In this document: in pieces, positions 59,936 through 64,000 of the stretch | Position numbering within the stretch: position 1 is the stretch's first letter | Layout: every line of letters begins with the position of its first letter | NCBI GenBank assembly: GCA_013400975.1 | Contig: WBMZ01008632.1 | Location: 62,001 to 126,000, forward strand | Source of the DNA: Atrichornis clamosus | Lineage: Eukaryota > Chordata > Aves > Passeriformes > Menuridae | Direction: 5' to 3' | Length of the DNA stretch: 64,000 nt | Made by a program: the position numbers and the translations under genes | Notes under the pieces: model-generated | Seen by the model: the letters and a program-made list of their open reading frames with translations, nothing else | The model's database searches: none | What the model was told of the DNA's origin: nothing

Positions 59936-62900
59936 TTAAAACCTCTATAAACACAACCTTGACAGCATCTTACAAACGTCAGTGTGACAGCTAAGAAACC
60001 TGAGGACAGAAATAATATGTTTGAAAACAATTCCAAAAGCACACTTAAAAGACTTTTTAAAGCACTGTTAATGATGTGATGGGGTTTATCAGCATCTGAG
60101 TGTCCTCAGATTCTGGACAGCTGTGTTTAAGTGTCATCTGGTTTATTTAGTCCTGTAAATCACTGTCTCTATCAAGAACTAGTAATGATCTATGTTCTCC
60201 ATCTCAGCTAATGGTTTTTTACAATGATCAGATTTTAAATTATGTGCCATGAAAACTCTATGTATGTAAAACTAATAGAAACTCAAAAGTGATGGAGCTT
60301 TCTCTCAATTACTGATTTACTAGTAAAAGGCAGATGGGCACTGTGTGAACACATTTGTTCACAGCCAGACCAGGTGATGAATCTTCCTAGGTCCACCCAG
60401 TGAGAAGATGTATCATAAAGGCATCCTTACCTAAGAGTGGTGGAAACTTTGGCAGGGAAAAGTTAGTTCTAGAAAATCTTTAAAGGTGTCTTTTACATCA
60501 GTAGCAACTTTAGTAGCAAAAGAGCCTTTAAAGGAAGTCTTTACTCCATCTCAGACTTTCCCTTCAAAGAAAGCAGTGATTAACAGTGATACTTGTCAAG
60601 ATGTTGGACATCTGCTTCAAAACTATATAAAGTATTCTTAGTTAATTTGGCTTCAGAATCTGTAGGCTAAACAAACACAGAAAACACCTTGAAGCAGAGT
60701 CAGATTGAAGCCTGTAGTATCAGAAATATTCTATAAATTGATGAAGCCAATGCAAGAAATTTCAACCTTCCACATTCCCATGACTCTTTGCAGGACCTCA
60801 CCGGGCCAATGTGATGTCTGCGGGACTCCTTTGTAAGCCAGATAGGTACAAAAAACCTATTATAGTGCACTATATTATACTTTCAGGAAGCAATTAGTCC
60901 TTGTGCTACAGGTATGGGCAAATCCCCTTTCTCCAGGACTTCTAAAGATTTTTTAAAACAAGTCCAAGGGTGTAGGAGTTTCTTCAAGGCTCTCTGAGTT
61001 AGGAGTTTATGAATTTCCAAAACCCTGTGAGCAAAAAATGCATGAAAGAGGGGCCAGGCAGAGAAAAGCAGGGAGCTTGTACTACGTGAGAACTCTGTAC
61101 TTCTGAAGGAAGTGTGCATTTATGTTCTGAAAAATATAGATCTTTTTCTTTCCCTGAGGAGCTAGGTTGTTATCAGAAAGATAGATGCTTTTTCTTTAAA
61201 GCACAATATTTTTTTCCTAGTCAAACACTATTTATAAGAAATGAGAGAAAGTTCATTAAAGAAAAGCTAGAACACACTATTTGGGATTGATAACTTATTT
61301 ATTACATGGTGATTGATTGGAATAATTTTTACATCAAAATTTTAATTTGCACTACTCTAAAATTTTTGATTTAAAGGTGGCTTTAGCATTCCTCAGTTAT
61401 TTAGAGCTTTTTCCAACTGATAAATCTGTTTTCTATGATACTAGGACAGGATCTTTGTGTTTTTCCTGAGTTAGTTTATACACTAAACTCCTATAGAAAT
61501 ATATCTGCACAAAGACCATTCCCAACATGGTATTTCTTCATCACTAATGGTAACCATATCTTTTGTACTGTATTGTACATTCAAGTCTTGTGTAAAAGAA
61601 CTAAAACTTTTAGCTTAAGTGGATGATTTTGACAGTTCAGTCCTTGCTGGTGCTATCCTGTCAATATGAATAAGATGTGCTGTAAACTATTTCTGTGTCT
61701 GTGTGAGAACTGATGAAAGAATAAGAATATTGTGCTTAGTGACATGGGGAGAACCGTGACTAAGAGCAGATTAAATTATTTGCCTCAGAAACCGGAGGCC
61801 AAAAGAGGTTAAGCCATATTTTGCTAAGGATTTGAATGACAGAAATGTAAAACATTATATAAAAAAACCAAGGCAGATCCCAAATCTCTGAGGCAGAGAT
61901 ATACAGGTAGCATACATAGTACAGATGCAGTGCTGACCATGGAAATAACGGTGTGATCTATAGCCGTATGTCATTAACTTAATCCTGGTGGATAAACCAT
62001 TTGGCTAAAAAGTTTTGCCTCTCATAAGGTCCTGTACATATGGCAAAATCAGAGTCTTGTTTCAAGTTACATAAAGCCTGCAATATTTTGAATGTGTAGA
62101 ATACATTTTGTCTAAACAAGCAAGTTAATTTGACTTGAAAAAAGTACTGTTTGCCTCATAGAGACTTGGAAAAAGTAGAGTGCTAGATAGTGAGGGGTTT
62201 GAAGATTATGTGGGATTGCTTCATAAGCAATTGCTTGTTTTCTGCTTGATAATATTCACATTTTGCTACCAGTTAAAATTTCCACAAGAATTTACTTGTG
62301 TATTACCGACATCCAATCTTTTTCAGCAGGAATTCCTTTTTTTGAGTGAAATTGTGTCTAATCAAGCAAAGCTGAAAACATGGAACAGTTGATGCCTTTT
62401 ATTACTAATAATTTTTGCAGGTATCAATTGACATTCTGCATGTACTTTGTATAGAATGGGATGATTTAATAACATGAGGACCATGATAATCATTTAGTGT
62501 GACTCTTGGTAATGAGCCATAAGAATAGCACATGAGCACAGACAATGTTTTTGGTGAATTTTCATGACAATGTATACTTTGCATATGTAATGAAAATCCT
62601 AAATTACTGTAGTTAACAAGAGCAAATATTGCAGATATTATTTCTGAAAATTATGGCAATGTATACAGACTCCAAGAGGTAATAGCATCATCAAACATAA
62701 TCAAATATGTTATCTATTTTGCACTGAACTACTCATTAACCTCAATGCTGTGGAACAGTCGGTCTCTAGAAAAATAGGTTATGATAATATAGATGGAGGT
62801 TAAAGATTTGTTATAAGGCCTCCAAGATGCAAATGGCTACCACATCTCAGGCAAATAAGATAATAAAGTACATGAAAATATACTCACTAATACAACGAGC

Positions 62901-64000
62901 CAAGAAGTCATGGGAATGTGTTTTTTGTATAATGCCATTAAAAGACTTCTCTAATTATTTGCAAATTACAAAGATGAATGATACAAACTGATTAAGATAA
63001 GATATTGGTTCTAACAATTGTTCCAAACTGCAATATATTATGAATAAATATATTTTCTATGGTGTTCACTGAGAATTTGTGCTTGATACGAACTAAACAT
63101 ACTGAGAGATTGGAAAAAAAACATGCTAAACTCATCCTTATAAAAGAAGGTTATGAAGTTGGAATACATCTAAAATTTTGGTGGAAAAATCCAAGAAAGT
63201 TTATTGAAGTTGAAAAATTTTGAAAGCCTTAGTCAAACAAATCTTTGTTTTCAGCAGGGATTTTACTTATATAGGAAGAGAGTAAAAAATACTCAGTGTT
63301 TCTAAATTTAAATTATAGTTACTATTAGCCACAAAAATATGGATAGTGACTTCATTCTATCCAACATACTGACTCCTCAAGTGGTAATGGAGCAGCCCAT
63401 TATGAAGTGAGTAAAATCTGATTGAGATATCAGAATTTGGCATGCTGTCAGAAAATAAACTGTTCAGTTCTTATAGTGCAGAAAATGATACAAACATCTA
63501 GACAGGTTTTTCCTGACCTGAATGTAGGATTGTGTATATGCAATATTGCAAAACAAGAGCATCCAGCTTCTAAATGAGGCCTTTTTTCACACTTCCAAAT
63601 GAACTATTTAAAGCAGAAAGTGATAGGTAAATCATCTTTCTTGCTGTACCACTTCCCATTTATTTTTGAATCAAAATATTCTTGTGAGACTCTTCTCAAA
63701 ATGCAGAAAATAATATCAATTATGCTTTAGCTGTATTCTTAGGAGTGTATTACTGAACATACTGTATGTAAGAAAAAAATTGATGTGGCAACAACATTAA
63801 CTTACTGTCCAGAGATCAGAAGGAGAAAAACACATTTGTTCAATCAAAGAGGAAGCTTACTTTCTCTCTAAATTGATTTCAGAAGTATTTAAATTTGAGT
63901 TCAGTGTTGCTAGCAGTATTTCAGCTGTTCCAAGCCTTGGAATATTCTATTTAGATAAGGTGGCTGAGCAAATTAAAACATAAAGGCTAAATTCATTCCA
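59936..64000. other. Unique AT-rich DNA, no gene seen
   Basis: The last 4 kb show no recognised gene, RNA or transposon. A SOX/POU-like word pair at 62567 is listed separately. Confidence 0.55.
62567..62585. promoter_or_regulatory. Possible SOX-POU type composite word
   Basis: ACAAT (62567-62571) is followed six bases later by TTTGCATA (62578-62585), an arrangement loosely like SOX-OCT composite elements, although the spacing is wider than in the classical ones. The word CAATGTATAC here (62568-62577) recurs at 62657-62666. Chance is likely in AT-rich DNA. Confidence 0.12.

Overview
This window reads as AT-rich, non-coding nuclear DNA from a bird. The bird assignment rests on the repeats. At least six pieces are recognisable as CR1 LINEs, several ending in the ATTCTRTG-type 3' tandem tail typical of avian CR1. 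Four pieces match two LTR groups that I know from bird genomes. The repeats are bird-like in kind; I cannot name the species. Neoaves, perhaps a passerine, would fit, but that is inference. There is one unresolved base (N) at about 45130.

I found no protein-coding gene, rRNA, tRNA or CRISPR array that I can defend. The longest open frames are 130 to 156 codons, resemble nothing I know, and mostly have competing open frames on the other strand. The only stretches with recognisable protein homology are the two long CR1 copies at 31270-32749 (+) and 44870-45752 (-). Both carry C-terminal reverse-transcriptase coding sequence inactivated by frameshifts, stops and deletions.

Layout: 1-2.5 kb unique; 2.56-3.04 kb decayed CR1; 3-22.7 kb mostly unique AT-rich sequence with one small CR1 tail (12.76 kb); 22.74-23.04 kb minus-strand LTR piece; 23-31 kb unique, with a CR1 3' end at 25.16 kb and two motif-dense stretches (23.92-24.00 and 27.92-27.97 kb); 31.27-32.75 kb long CR1; 34.81-35.36 kb near-complete solo LTR; 35.4-44.1 kb unique; 44.12-44.35 kb LTR fragment; 44.87-45.75 kb minus-strand CR1; 46.47-46.67 kb speculative exon; 46.98-48.31 kb several simple repeats; 52.93-53.56 kb LTR; 58.89 and 59.81 kb CR1 3' ends; the rest unique.

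The best interpretation is an intergenic region or long intron with a history of CR1 and endogenous-retrovirus insertion. A few stretches have clustered homeodomain, FOX, SOX, POU or GATA-like words and near-perfect short inverted repeats, which makes them candidates for conserved enhancers. That is inference and needs a multi-species alignment. I did not find an undescribed multi-gene system, and I do not think the sequence supports claiming one.
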